64,000 bases of DNA from an uncultured Pelagibacteraceae bacterium (GCA_902518165.1 CABYFB010000005.1:62001-126000); one strand, 5' to 3'. Positions 9,523-18,373 are shown, counted from the stretch's first letter. Made by a program: numbers and translations. Notes: generated from the sequence alone by a model not told the origin.

Positions 9523-10307
9523 TACTTCTTTTTAATCTTTACTGCTTGTGGCTTAGTGTATTTTAATGGTCTTATATTTGATTGTTCATGAAGTATATCT
9601 AATCTTCTAGCAACTTCTTGATAAGCTTCAATTAGATTACCAAGGCCTTTTCTAAATCTATCTTTATCTAATTTTTTATCACTATTTAGGTCCCATAGTC
9701 TGCAGGTATCAGGACTTATTTCATCTGCAAGTATGATCTCTTTTTTTCCATTTTTTTCATATCTTCCAAATTCTACTTTAAAATCTACAAGCTTAATTCC
9801 AACACCTCTAAACATGCCTTGAAGAAAATCATTAATCCTACTTAATTCTTTATTAATTAAGTTTAATTCATATTTTTCCATCCACTTAAAAGCTAAGATG
9901 TGTTCAGTGCTTATCAGAGGATCACCTAAATCATCATCTTTCAAGCAATACTCTATTAATGGGTTATCTAAAACTGTTCCGTCTTCAATGCCTAATCTTT
10001 TAGTTAATGATCCAGTTGCAATGTTTCTTACAATAAATTCAATAGGTATAATTTCAACATGCTGGACGAGTTGTTCTCTCATATTTAAACGTTTTACTAA
10101 ATGATTTTTGATACCAACATTATTCAACTGAGTTAATATATGTTCAGAAATCCTATTATTTAAAATTCCTTTACCATCTATAACTGCTTTTTTTTGATTA
10201 TTAAATGCAGTTGCGTCATCTTTAAAATGTTGGATAACATATTTTTTATCATTACTTGCAAAAATTATTTTTGCTTTACCTTCGTATAATTTTTTTCCTT
10301 TTTTCAT
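9522..10307 (-). CDS. purC: SAICAR synthetase
   Basis: PurC joins aspartate to CAIR with ATP to form SAICAR. The 261-aa protein begins KKLYEGKAKIIF, the glycine-rich nucleotide loop of the family, and contains IPIEFIVRNIATGSL and the LADEISPDTCRLWD substrate-binding motif near residue 195. Length is slightly above the usual 235-255 because of a basic C-terminal tail (KYTKPQAVKIKKK). It overlaps purB upstream and purS downstream by one base each. Confidence 0.96.
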   Translation of the reverse strand: MKKGKKLYEGKAKIIFASNDKKYVIQHFKDDATAFNNQKKAVIDGKGILNNRISEHILTQLNNVGIKNHLVKRLNMREQLVQHVEIIPIEFIVRNIATGSLTKRLGIEDGTVLDNPLIEYCLKDDDLGDPLISTEHILAFKWMEKYELNLINKELSRINDFLQGMFRGVGIKLVDFKVEFGRYEKNGKKEIILADEISPDTCRLWDLNSDKKLDKDRFRKGLGNLIEAYQEVARRLDILHEQSNIRPLKYTKPQAVKIKKK

Positions 10308-11599
10308 TATTTGAATACTCTTTTAAATATATAATTTACATTTTTTAAGTGTTTGTCATAAGTAAAAATTTTATCTAATTTTTTTTCACTTATTTTACTA
10401 GTGATCGATTTATCACTTTTTAAAAGTGTTAATAGGTTTGTATTCTTTGCAAAACTAGCTTTTGCATGAGACTGAACCAATCTATACGCTTTCTCTCTAG
10501 CAATACCTGATTTAGTAAGTTCTAACATTACCTCTTGAGAAAAAACAAGACCTCTTGTTAAGTTTAAATTTTTTATCATAGTTTTTGGATAAACAATCAT
10601 TTTCTCTAAAATTCCTGACAGTCTAACTAAAGCAAAATCTAAAGTTATATTTGCGTCTGGACCAATATTTCTTTCAACACTAGAGTGAGATATATCTCTT
10701 TCATGCCACAAAGAAATATTTTCTAAAGCTGGTATTACGTAACTTCTTACCATCCTAGCAAGTCCTGTGAGATTTTCACTTAATATTGGATTTTTCTTAT
10801 GAGGCATAGCAGATGAGCCTTTTTGATCTTTTGAAAAGTATTCTTGTAATTCATAAACTTCTGATCTTTGTAAATGCCTTATTTCTGTTGCAACTCTTTC
10901 AACAGATCCAGCAATAATCCCAAGAATTGCAAAATAATGCGCATGTCTATCTCTTGGAATAATTTGAGTTGAAATTGGCTCAGCTTTCAATTTTAATTTT
11001 TTTGCAACATAAGTTTCGACTTTAGGATTTATATTTGCAAACGTTCCTACAGCTCCTGAAATTGCGCATGTTGATACATTTTCTATTGCATCTTTTAATC
11101 TTAATCTATTTCTTTTAAATTCTTCATAAAATGAAGCTAATTTTAGACCAAATGTAATTGGTTCCGCATGAATTCCATGACTTCTTCCAATACAAGGGGT
11201 TATTTTATATTTTTTTGCCTGTTTTTTTAGAACATATAAAATTTTATCAATATCTCTTAATAAGATCTTTCCTGATTGAACCAATTGAATATTTAAAGTT
11301 GTATCTAAGACATCAGATGAGGTCATGCCTTGATGAAGATATCTCGCTTTAAGACCTGCTTGTTCTGTGATTGATGTCAAAAAAGCAATTACATCATGCT
11401 TAACTTTTGCTTCTATATTATGAATTCTTTTAACTTTAATTTTACCCTTTTTTTTAACTAATGAGGCAACTCCTTTAGGTATAATTTTATATTTTTCCAT
11501 TGCTTCAGCTGCAGCTATTTCTACATCTAGCCAAATTTTATATTTGTTTTCTTCAGACCAAATACTGACAAGCTCTTTTCTAGAATATCTTGATATCAT
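10307..11599 (-). CDS. purB: Adenylosuccinate lyase
   Basis: PurB removes fumarate from SAICAR and from adenylosuccinate, so it acts in both the main purine route and AMP formation. The 430-aa protein has the fumarase/aspartase superfamily signature SSAMPHKKNPILSENL at about residues 262-277, HQGMTSSDVLDTTLN in the second conserved block and GRSHGIHAEPITFG in the first. It starts MISRYSRKELVSIWSEENKY, as do other bacterial PurB proteins. It overlaps both neighbours by one base. Confidence 0.96.
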   Translation of the reverse strand: MISRYSRKELVSIWSEENKYKIWLDVEIAAAEAMEKYKIIPKGVASLVKKKGKIKVKRIHNIEAKVKHDVIAFLTSITEQAGLKARYLHQGMTSSDVLDTTLNIQLVQSGKILLRDIDKILYVLKKQAKKYKITPCIGRSHGIHAEPITFGLKLASFYEEFKRNRLRLKDAIENVSTCAISGAVGTFANINPKVETYVAKKLKLKAEPISTQIIPRDRHAHYFAILGIIAGSVERVATEIRHLQRSEVYELQEYFSKDQKGSSAMPHKKNPILSENLTGLARMVRSYVIPALENISLWHERDISHSSVERNIGPDANITLDFALVRLSGILEKMIVYPKTMIKNLNLTRGLVFSQEVMLELTKSGIAREKAYRLVQSHAKASFAKNTNLLTLLKSDKSITSKISEKKLDKIFTYDKHLKNVNYIFKRVFK

Positions 11600-12369
11600 T
11601 AATTATATGGGGGCCTCGTATAACCTTTAACAGATTCTGTGAAAATTTCATATGAATCTTCTGTGATACCAACAGTATGTTCAAATTGAGCTGATAATGA
11701 TTTATCTTTAGTTACTGCTGTCCACCCATCATTTAGAACTTTTGTATCATATTTTCCGTAATTTATCATTGGTTCAATAGTAAAAGTCATACCAGGTATT
11801 AGTTCTTTGCCAGTATTTTTAGAACCGTAATGAAGTATATTAGGAGGTTCATGAAATACATTGCTTATTCCATGCCCACAAAAATCTCTTACAACTGAAT
11901 AACCTTTGCTTTCAACATAAGATTGAATTTCAAATCCTATATCACCAAGTTTTTTACCTGGTTTTAAAATAGATATTGCTTTCATCAAAGAGTCATAGGT
12001 TGCTTCGATTAAATTTTTTGCCTTAACTGGAACATTTCCAATTTCATACATTCTACTTGTATCCCCATAATGATTATCAACGACTGCTGTCACATCAACA
12101 TTAACTGCATCACCATCTTCTAAAATTCTCTCAGAGGGTATTCCATGACAAACTACATGATTTAATGATGTGCAGAGTGATTTTTCAAAACCTCTATAAA
12201 ACAATGGAGCTGAATAGCCACCATTATCTTTAATAAATTCATAACCTAATTTATCGATCTTATCTGTTGATACTCCTGGTTTAATATAATCTGTAAGCAT
12301 GTCTAAAGTTTTAGATGCAAGCTTTCCAGCAACTCTCATCTTTTCAAATTTTTCTTTATAATCACTCAT
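11599..12369 (-). CDS. map: Type I methionine aminopeptidase
   Basis: Map removes the initiator methionine from new proteins in the cytoplasm. The 256-aa product has the pita-bread fold ligands: aspartates in NVDVTAVVDNHYGDTSRM, histidine in FCGHGISNVFHEPP, and glutamates in FTIEPMI and AQFEHTV. The length fits a type Ia enzyme without an N-terminal zinc finger. Its start overlaps the end of sfsA by eight bases, so it is probably cotranscribed with sfsA and the purine genes. Confidence 0.96.
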   Translation of the reverse strand: MSDYKEKFEKMRVAGKLASKTLDMLTDYIKPGVSTDKIDKLGYEFIKDNGGYSAPLFYRGFEKSLCTSLNHVVCHGIPSERILEDGDAVNVDVTAVVDNHYGDTSRMYEIGNVPVKAKNLIEATYDSLMKAISILKPGKKLGDIGFEIQSYVESKGYSVVRDFCGHGISNVFHEPPNILHYGSKNTGKELIPGMTFTIEPMINYGKYDTKVLNDGWTAVTKDKSLSAQFEHTVGITEDSYEIFTESVKGYTRPPYN

Positions 12370-13048
12370 CTATAATATTAATTTTTTTTTCAATTTTAAT
12401 CTCTTTAGAGCTAATTTTGCATCTATAAGCGAGAAATTTAACTCCTGCTTTTTTTGCTTTTTTGTAGTTTTCAAAATAAATTTGATCAATATCTTTTGCA
12501 ATTCTAAAGTTATTAATATTTTGAATTTGCGTTAAAAATAAGACATATGGTTTATATCCTTTTTTAATTGATTTAATTAGCATATTTAGATGTTTTGTTC
12601 CTCTTGAAGTTACTGCATCAGGAAATTCCGCAATATCATTTTCTCTAAATAATGTTACATTCTTTACTTCTATTAAATAGCTGTCACATAAAAAATCAAA
12701 TCTTGTATCATCACTAAATTTAAATTCTGGTTTAATATTTTTAATAGTTTTAAATTCTGATAATAATTTATTTTCTAATCCATGATTAACGATTTTGTTT
12801 GCTCTATGAGTATTAACCCCAACGTATCTTTTTTTTGCTTTAATAATTTCTAATGTAAATTTTAGTTTTCTTTTTGGATCATCGTGTTCCGTCACTAATA
12901 CTTCATTTCCTTCATCCAAGAGACCCTGCATAGATCCTGTGTTAGGACAATGTGCCGTTATAATCTTGTTATTTACTTTTATATCGGCGAAAAATCTTTT
13001 ATATCTTTTTAATAATTTTCCTTTAATAAGGCTATTTGTAAATTTCAT
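12362..13048 (-). CDS. sfsA: SfsA family protein
   Basis: SfsA proteins were named for a sugar-fermentation phenotype in E. coli; their structure suggests a nuclease-like fold, but the function is unsettled. The 228-aa protein matches the family: an OB-like N-terminal half with LIKGKLLKRYKRFFADI and TAHCPNTGSMQGLL, then FDFLCDSYLIEVKNVTLF and AVTSRGTKHLNML, where the D...EVK arrangement resembles a PD-(D/E)xK centre. It is the first gene of the minus-strand run and is divergent from the cinA-like gene with a 22-bp gap, so its promoter must lie in the gap or inside the neighbour. Confidence 0.93.
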   Translation of the reverse strand: MKFTNSLIKGKLLKRYKRFFADIKVNNKIITAHCPNTGSMQGLLDEGNEVLVTEHDDPKRKLKFTLEIIKAKKRYVGVNTHRANKIVNHGLENKLLSEFKTIKNIKPEFKFSDDTRFDFLCDSYLIEVKNVTLFRENDIAEFPDAVTSRGTKHLNMLIKSIKKGYKPYVLFLTQIQNINNFRIAKDIDQIYFENYKKAKKAGVKFLAYRCKISSKEIKIEKKINIIDE

Positions 13049-13070
13049 ATAAATTTACTTATATTTACAT

Positions 13071-13820
13071 ATGCAAAATAAAAAAGAGATAAATGCTGGT
13101 ATTTTAATTATCGGTAATGAAGTTCTTTCTGGAAGAACACAAGACGTTAATACAAGCACATTGGCAATTTGGTTAAATTCATTAGGCATACCTGTTGCAG
13201 AAGTTAGAGTAATTCCTGATGATGAAAATATTATAATAAATACAGTTAATGAACTGAGAAAAAAATATTCATATATATTTACTACAGGAGGAATAGGGCC
13301 CACTCATGATGATATTACAGCAGAATCTGTTTCTAAAGCATTTAATATTGAATACGGTTTTCATAAAGAGGCTTTTTCAATACTAGAAAATTATTATAAG
13401 CCAGGAGAATTTAATGAAGGTAGACAAAAGATGGCTAAAATGCCTGTTAGCGCTAATTTAATTTTAAATCCATCTAGTGGTGCGCCTGGCTTTTATGTTG
13501 AAAATGTATTTTGTCTTCCAGGAGTTCCATCAATTATGAAGGCTATGCTTGGAAGTTTAATTAATCTTTTAGTTGGTGGAGAGCCAATATTAAGTGAAAC
13601 AATTAATTTAAGAACTGTTGAGAGTGAAATAGCTAAATCTTTAACAGAGGTCCAAAATAATAATTCTGAAGTTGAAATTGGAAGTTATCCTTTTTTTAAA
13701 GCTGGAAAATTAGGAGTTTCTATTGTTATGAGATCAGTAGATAAAACAAAAATTGATAAATGCAATTCAGAAATACTTAAATTTGCAAAAGATAAACAAA
13801 TTGAAATAGTTGAGCGTTAA
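13071..13820 (+). CDS. CinA/MoaB-type molybdopterin-binding domain protein
   Basis: The 249-aa protein contains one MoCF_biosynth domain, seen in INAGILIIGNEVLSGRTQDV and FTTGGIGPTHDDITAESVSK (the GGxGxxxxD motif). This is the N-terminal half of CinA; the C-terminal nicotinamide-nucleotide amidase domain is absent, as in YfaY-like proteins. CinA N-terminal domains can be ADP-ribose pyrophosphatases, so pyridine-nucleotide housekeeping is a reasonable guess, but the function is unproven. It lies two bases before the gamma-glutamylcyclotransferase-like gene. Confidence 0.85.
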   Translation: MQNKKEINAGILIIGNEVLSGRTQDVNTSTLAIWLNSLGIPVAEVRVIPDDENIIINTVNELRKKYSYIFTTGGIGPTHDDITAESVSKAFNIEYGFHKEAFSILENYYKPGEFNEGRQKMAKMPVSANLILNPSSGAPGFYVENVFCLPGVPSIMKAMLGSLINLLVGGEPILSETINLRTVESEIAKSLTEVQNNNSEVEIGSYPFFKAGKLGVSIVMRSVDKTKIDKCNSEILKFAKDKQIEIVER

Positions 13821-13822
13821 TT

Positions 13823-14227
13823 ATGCTTTATTTTGCTTACGGGAGTAATCTAAATCATTTTCAAATGAAAAGAAGATGCAAAGACTCAAAATTTATTAAA
13901 AAGATAAATTTAAAAGGATATACACTTAATTTCAGAAGCAAGTATCGTGCAGCGGATATAGAAAAGAAAAATAATTCAATTGTGCCTGGTGGATTGTATG
14001 AAATATCAAAAAGTGACGAAAAAAAATTAGATATTTATGAAGATTATCCAATTCTTTATAAAAAAATGTATTTTAAGTATTACAACAATACTGTCATGAC
14101 TTATATAATGCCAAAAAAAACAATTTTTAGATATCCAACCGAAAGATACCTAAACGTTGTTAAGCAAGGCTATAAAGATTGTAAATTAGATCAAAAATAT
14201 CTCAAAAAAGCTTTAGTGAACTTTTAA
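13823..14227 (+). CDS. Gamma-glutamylcyclotransferase-like (AIG2/GGCT) protein
   Basis: The 134-aa product has the BtrG/AIG2 fold signature YGSNL at residues 6-10, the substrate-binding loop, and a candidate catalytic glutamate E73 in LDIYEDYP. Family members release 5-oxoproline from gamma-glutamyl peptides or amines; the substrate here is unknown. The gene is tightly packed between the cinA-like gene and azlC, with gaps of two and three bases, so it is probably part of one transcript with them. Confidence 0.8.
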   Translation: MLYFAYGSNLNHFQMKRRCKDSKFIKKINLKGYTLNFRSKYRAADIEKKNNSIVPGGLYEISKSDEKKLDIYEDYPILYKKMYFKYYNNTVMTYIMPKKTIFRYPTERYLNVVKQGYKDCKLDQKYLKKALVNF

Positions 14228-14230
14228 TTA

Positions 14231-14917
14231 ATGCTTTCAAAATCAAAAATATTTTTTAAAGGCACAGTTGCTGTTTTACCTCACATGTTATCGGTAATTC
14301 CTTTTGGAATTATAACTGGAGCTATAGGTGTTGAATTAGGTTTCGATCCAATTTTAGTTTATGCAACTTCTTTGATTATTTTTGGTGGTGCTTCACAGAT
14401 AATATTTATGCAACTTTTGTCTGGTGGAGCCTCCTCATTAGTAGCTATTACATCAGTTGGAGTAATAAACTCTAGACATTTATTATATGGAGCAGTTTTA
14501 TCTGAATATCTTGAAAAACTAAGTTTTATAAAAAAATTATTTATATCTTATTTTATTGTAGACCAAGGTTTTGCAGAATCTAACAAGTACATTAAACAGA
14601 ATAAAAATTTATCTAATCCACATTATTATGTTCTTGGTACAGGAGTAACACTTTGGTTTTGTTGGCAGTTATCCACAATTAGTGGAATTATATTGGGCTC
14701 ATTTATTCCTGAAGTATTGGGTTTAAAATTTGCAATTCCTCTTACCTTTTTAGCAATTATTGTAAATGACTTAAGAAAATTAGATCATATTTTTGTGATG
14801 TTGGTATCTGGATTTGCATCATTAATTTTATTTGATGCTCCTTTTAAGTCTTACATAATATTATCTCCAATAGTTGCTCTAATTGCTGCCTTTTTAATGT
14901 TGAGGTTTAAAAAATGA
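14231..14917 (+). CDS. azlC: AzlC family branched-chain amino acid exporter, large subunit
   Basis: AzlC works with AzlD to export branched-chain or related amino acids (known examples are BrnFE and YgaZH). The 228-aa inner-membrane protein has about six hydrophobic segments, an AzlC opening of the form ...GTVAVLPHMLSVIPFGIITG, and the conserved INSRHLLYG loop near residue 80. The AzlD partner starts four bases before this gene ends. The substrate cannot be assigned from sequence. Confidence 0.92.
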   Translation: MLSKSKIFFKGTVAVLPHMLSVIPFGIITGAIGVELGFDPILVYATSLIIFGGASQIIFMQLLSGGASSLVAITSVGVINSRHLLYGAVLSEYLEKLSFIKKLFISYFIVDQGFAESNKYIKQNKNLSNPHYYVLGTGVTLWFCWQLSTISGIILGSFIPEVLGLKFAIPLTFLAIIVNDLRKLDHIFVMLVSGFASLILFDAPFKSYIILSPIVALIAAFLMLRFKK

Positions 14918-15231
14918 CCTGGCTTTCAATTATAGTATCTGGAATTGTAACTTATTTCTCTAGGATGGCTATGGTCGCTTTAATTGATAGAGAAATGCTT
15001 GGAACAAAAGTTAAAGAAGTTCTTAATTATGTTCCAGCAGCTGTATTTCCAGCAATAATATTTCCTGGTGTTTTTTTTAATGATTTTGGTTTGTTTGTAG
15101 AAATCACAGATCCAAAAATTTATGGTGCAATTGTTGCTTTAGTTGTTGGATTTTACTCAAGGAGTGTAATTGCTACTATTGTTTCAGGATTATTATCTTA
15201 TTGGTTTATTATTTTTTTCTTATTAAGATAG
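14914..15231 (+). CDS. azlD: AzlD family branched-chain amino acid exporter, small subunit
   Basis: This 105-aa membrane protein has three to four hydrophobic segments and the AzlD pattern IVSGIVTYFSRMA followed by LNYVPAAVFPAIIFPG. Its ATG overlaps the stop of azlC (ATGA), so the two subunits are translationally coupled. Confidence 0.92.
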   Translation: MTWLSIIVSGIVTYFSRMAMVALIDREMLGTKVKEVLNYVPAAVFPAIIFPGVFFNDFGLFVEITDPKIYGAIVALVVGFYSRSVIATIVSGLLSYWFIIFFLLR

Positions 15232-15235
15232 ATCT

Positions 15236-16528
15236 GTGTATTTATATACTAAACTTCAAAATTTAAAAAAACCAATTAGAGTTGCTTTTGTCGGCTGTGG
15301 GAAATTTGTTTCAATGTTTCTAGCTCAATATAATCAATTAAACAAAATCATTATAGATTCAATCATAGAACTTGATATTGAGAGAGCAAAAAAAAATTGT
15401 TCAAATAGTGGACTATCTGAAGATACTATAGAGAAAATAAATTTTGCAGATAATTTAGATAAAGTTTTAGATAGAGAAATTAATGTGTATATTGAAGCTA
15501 CAGGCAATCCTATTTCTGGCACTATTCATGCAAAAAAGATAATAGAAAACAAAAAAAATGTAATAATGGTTAACGTAGAGGCAGATGTTTTATGTGGAAA
15601 ATATTTATCTGACTTAGCCAAAAAAAATAATGTTATTTGTTCAATGGCTTATGGTGATCAACCATCCTTAATATTAGAACAAATTGAATGGGCAAAATTA
15701 AATGGTTTTGAAGTTGTATGCGCAGGAAAAGGTACAAAATATCATCCATCTTTTGAATATTCTACACCAGAAACTGTTTGGGGACACTATGGTTTAACTA
15801 AAGAGAGAGCTGAAAATGAATCTGGTATGAACCCAAAAATGTTTAATAGCTTTTTATGTGGAGATAAATCATCAATTGAAATGTGTGCAGTTAGCAATGC
15901 AACAGAGCTAAAATGTCCAGATAATGGATTAACATATCCTCCTGTAGGTGTTTACGATATTGCTAAAAAATTAATTCCAAAATTAGAGGGTGGTTTATTA
16001 GATCATACTGGTCAAGTAGAAGTTATCTCAAGCATTGATTTAGATAAAAAAGATATTCCCAACGATCTTAGATGGGGAGTTTACATTGTTATTAAAGCTC
16101 AAAATGAATATGTAAAAAACTGCTTCAAAGACTATGGAATGGTTACGGATTCTTCTGGAAGTTATTCAGCTATTTGGAGACCTTATCATTATATTGGATT
16201 AGAATTAGCACAATCAATTTATTCTATTGTGCTTGATCATAAGGCAACAGGTCATACAAAAAATTTTAATGCTGAGATAGCTAGTATTGCAAAAAAAGAC
16301 TTAAAGGCAGGACAAAAACTTGATGGAGAAGGGGGTTATTGCGCAAGGGGAAGGTTGATTTCTTCTAAAAGATCCAAACAAGAAAGAATTTTACCTATGG
16401 GTTTTACTGATAATGCAGTTTTAAAAAAAGACATTAAGAAAGATGACTTTATAAGTTTAGAAGATGTTGAGCTTGATTTACCGAAAGAAATAATTGAAGC
16501 AAGAGAATATCAATTTAATTTAATTTAA
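15236..16528 (+). CDS. NAD(P)-binding oxidoreductase with C-terminal SAF domain
   Basis: The 430-aa protein begins with a Rossmann nucleotide-binding fold like that of homoserine dehydrogenase (RVAFVGCGKFVSMFL, then YIEATGNPISGTIHA). A middle catalytic-like region includes GKGTKYHPSFEYSTPETVWG and SGSYSAIWRPYHYIGLEL. The last 70 or so residues, with AKKDLKAGQKLDGEGGYCARG and KKDIKKDDFISLEDVEL, form a SAF-type domain as found in sialic acid synthases and pilus/flagellar chaperones. The substrate is unknown. The start is a GTG at 15236, four bases after azlD, which suggests cotranscription. Its 3' end overlaps the convergent TPR gene by 14 bp. Confidence 0.75.
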   Translation: MYLYTKLQNLKKPIRVAFVGCGKFVSMFLAQYNQLNKIIIDSIIELDIERAKKNCSNSGLSEDTIEKINFADNLDKVLDREINVYIEATGNPISGTIHAKKIIENKKNVIMVNVEADVLCGKYLSDLAKKNNVICSMAYGDQPSLILEQIEWAKLNGFEVVCAGKGTKYHPSFEYSTPETVWGHYGLTKERAENESGMNPKMFNSFLCGDKSSIEMCAVSNATELKCPDNGLTYPPVGVYDIAKKLIPKLEGGLLDHTGQVEVISSIDLDKKDIPNDLRWGVYIVIKAQNEYVKNCFKDYGMVTDSSGSYSAIWRPYHYIGLELAQSIYSIVLDHKATGHTKNFNAEIASIAKKDLKAGQKLDGEGGYCARGRLISSKRSKQERILPMGFTDNAVLKKDIKKDDFISLEDVELDLPKEIIEAREYQFNLI

Positions 16529-18224
16529 ATTTTTTTTTTAATCTCTCATATATTTCGTCAGTTACATTTTCCCATTGATTAAATTTTGTTTGATTTATTT
16601 TTACTAGAGAATTATAAGGGTTGATTTTATCAAGCGCTCCCCATCTCCAATCAGGATAAATATTAAATATTCCCCAAGTTTCTTTATTTAAAATAGCAGA
16701 AATATGTAATATTGCTGTATCTACTGATATTACTAAATCTAAATTTTTTATAATTAATGAAATTTCAACTAAATCATATTTCCCAAAATCTTTAATTTTA
16801 TCATTATTAAAATATTCTTTATCACTCTGCCAAATTTCATTTTGTAAACAATAAAAATTAATATCAAGATCTAAAATTTTTACTAAATTTTTTAATTGTA
16901 TAGATCTAAAAGGTTGATTTGGACCAAGGAATGAGCCAGTCCAAACTAAACCTACGTTTGGTTTATCTGAACTTAATTTATTTTTCCAATCTTCATTACT
17001 ATCAATATTTTTATTAATTAAGTGATCATGTGAAGTAAATTTTTCTAAATAGAAAAATTTTATTAACGAACCTAAAGAGATTTTATAATCAAATTCTTTA
17101 TTTATAAAACTATCTCTAGTTTCAATTTTTAGATTAATTAAATCAGTTCTAAATAAATTTTTAATACTATTATTCACTATAAAAATTACTTTTTTTGCGA
17201 TTTTTGTTAAAGAATAGACATATTTTGAAAATTGTAGAGTATCTCCAATTCCTTGCTCATAAAATACAACAACACTTTTATTCTCAAGTTTTTCTCCATT
17301 CCACTCTTTAATTTCTTCTAGATAAGATGTAGTTTTTGATCCTCTGCTTTCATAGAATTTCCAACCATCTTCAAAGTTTCCCTCTCTTAGAGATCTAATA
17401 CCAATATAATTGAAAAATTTGTTATCTTTTTTAATCTCATTTCTTATACTATTCAGCAATAGCTCTGCCTGTTTGAAATTTCCCATATTAAAATATAGCT
17501 CTATTAAAATTATTAAAAATTTTGATTTATCTTTATGGTCATTTAGAAGTTCTATTGCTTTATCAAATTTTTCTTTAAAAATATAATATTGAGCCTCGTT
17601 ATAAATAAATTCTATATACTTACTATCTAGTTTCTTTGAAATTTCAAAATACTCGTCTGACTTATTTTCATCTTTAAGTTTGATGTAATTCAAAAGAATA
17701 TTATTAACTATAATTTTATCATTTTTTACAATTTCATGTGCCTCTAAAAAGTATTTGAGGGAAGTTTTTGGTTTATTGTTTTTTAAATAGATATTTCCAA
17801 TATTATTGAGAGCTTTTAATTTATTTTTACCATTTATATTTTTACATTTTTCGTAATTTTCAATTGCTAATAAATTATTATTGTTTAATTCATAGGCATA
17901 AGCAAGCTGATAAACAAATAAATCACTTGTATTATTTAAATCACTTAGTTTTTGAGCAATATTTATTGCTTCTGAATAGTTTTTTTTTCTAATATTAATA
18001 ATGTAAAGATTTTTTAGAGGATCTTCAAACTTTTCATTTAAGTTATGTGATTTCTTAAAGTAGTCTTCAGCTAGTTCTTGATTATTTTTTAATGAATAAA
18101 TGACACCAATAAAATTATTAATTAAATATATATTTTCTTTGATACTATAATCCTCACACTGTTTTAGTGCTAAATCTAATTTTTTTGAATTTATATTTTC
18201 AACTATCAGCTTTAAATCATTCAT
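16515..18224 (-). CDS. TPR protein with C-terminal glycosyltransferase-like domain
   Basis: The 569-aa protein starts with about seven tetratricopeptide-like helix pairs (residues 1-265; for example ENYEKCKNINGKNKLKALNN and NIGNIYLKNNKPKTSLKYFL). The C-terminal half resembles GT9/heptosyltransferase-like domains: DGWKFYESRG, VVFYEQGIGDTLQFSKYV, NVGLVWTGS and LVISVDTAILHISAI. This architecture is often seen near surface-glycan or glycoprotein genes, but acceptor and sugar are unknown. It is soluble, with no signal peptide. The coding sequence is unusually AT-rich. It overlaps the convergent SAF gene by 14 bp, and its start faces the hsd island. Confidence 0.78.
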   Translation of the reverse strand: MNDLKLIVENINSKKLDLALKQCEDYSIKENIYLINNFIGVIYSLKNNQELAEDYFKKSHNLNEKFEDPLKNLYIINIRKKNYSEAINIAQKLSDLNNTSDLFVYQLAYAYELNNNNLLAIENYEKCKNINGKNKLKALNNIGNIYLKNNKPKTSLKYFLEAHEIVKNDKIIVNNILLNYIKLKDENKSDEYFEISKKLDSKYIEFIYNEAQYYIFKEKFDKAIELLNDHKDKSKFLIILIELYFNMGNFKQAELLLNSIRNEIKKDNKFFNYIGIRSLREGNFEDGWKFYESRGSKTTSYLEEIKEWNGEKLENKSVVVFYEQGIGDTLQFSKYVYSLTKIAKKVIFIVNNSIKNLFRTDLINLKIETRDSFINKEFDYKISLGSLIKFFYLEKFTSHDHLINKNIDSNEDWKNKLSSDKPNVGLVWTGSFLGPNQPFRSIQLKNLVKILDLDINFYCLQNEIWQSDKEYFNNDKIKDFGKYDLVEISLIIKNLDLVISVDTAILHISAILNKETWGIFNIYPDWRWGALDKINPYNSLVKINQTKFNQWENVTDEIYERLKKKFKLN

Positions 18225-18265
18225 TAATTTAAAATAAATTATATTAAAAATTTTACATTTTAAAC

Positions 18266-18294
18266 TTGTTCAATTATAGATATTACCATAAATA
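18266..18294 (+). promoter_or_regulatory. Promoter of the truncated tRNA-Leu copy, facing hsdM
   Basis: TTGTTC (18266-18271), a 17-bp spacer and TAAATA (18289-18294) give a plausible sigma70 promoter with a start near 18301. It is the left copy of the tRNA-Leu promoter. No strong hairpin-plus-T-run terminator is visible between it and hsdM at 18533, so it could transcribe the hsd operon. Confidence 0.55.
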
Positions 18295-18312
18295 CTCATG
18301 AAAATAACTCAT

Positions 18313-18351
18313 GCCCTCGTGGTGAAATTGGTAGACACAAAGGACTTAAAA
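18313..18351 (+). pseudogene. Truncated tRNA-Leu(UAA): 5' half only
   Basis: These 39 bases are identical to the first 39 bases of the intact tRNA-Leu at 23935: acceptor 5' strand, D arm, 5' anticodon stem and loop. The 3' half is missing and unrelated sequence follows, so it cannot make a tRNA. It is the scar of the island insertion. The gene-free stretch 18225-18532 also holds the promoter above and the short end repeats described separately. Confidence 0.9.
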
Positions 18352-18373
18352 GGCAGAGGATTAACAATTTAGT

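Larger units (their letters stand above)
18265..18351 (+). repeat. Left copy of the 87-bp island-flanking direct repeat (att-like)
   Basis: This 87-bp block matches 23887-23973 with seven mismatches. All seven lie in the first 48 bp, upstream of the tRNA; the 39 bp of tRNA sequence are identical. Identity stops right after the anticodon loop (CTTAAAA), where this copy continues GGCAG and the right copy TCCTT. The pair bounds the hsd island and looks like attL/attR of a site-specific integration. Confidence 0.85.
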
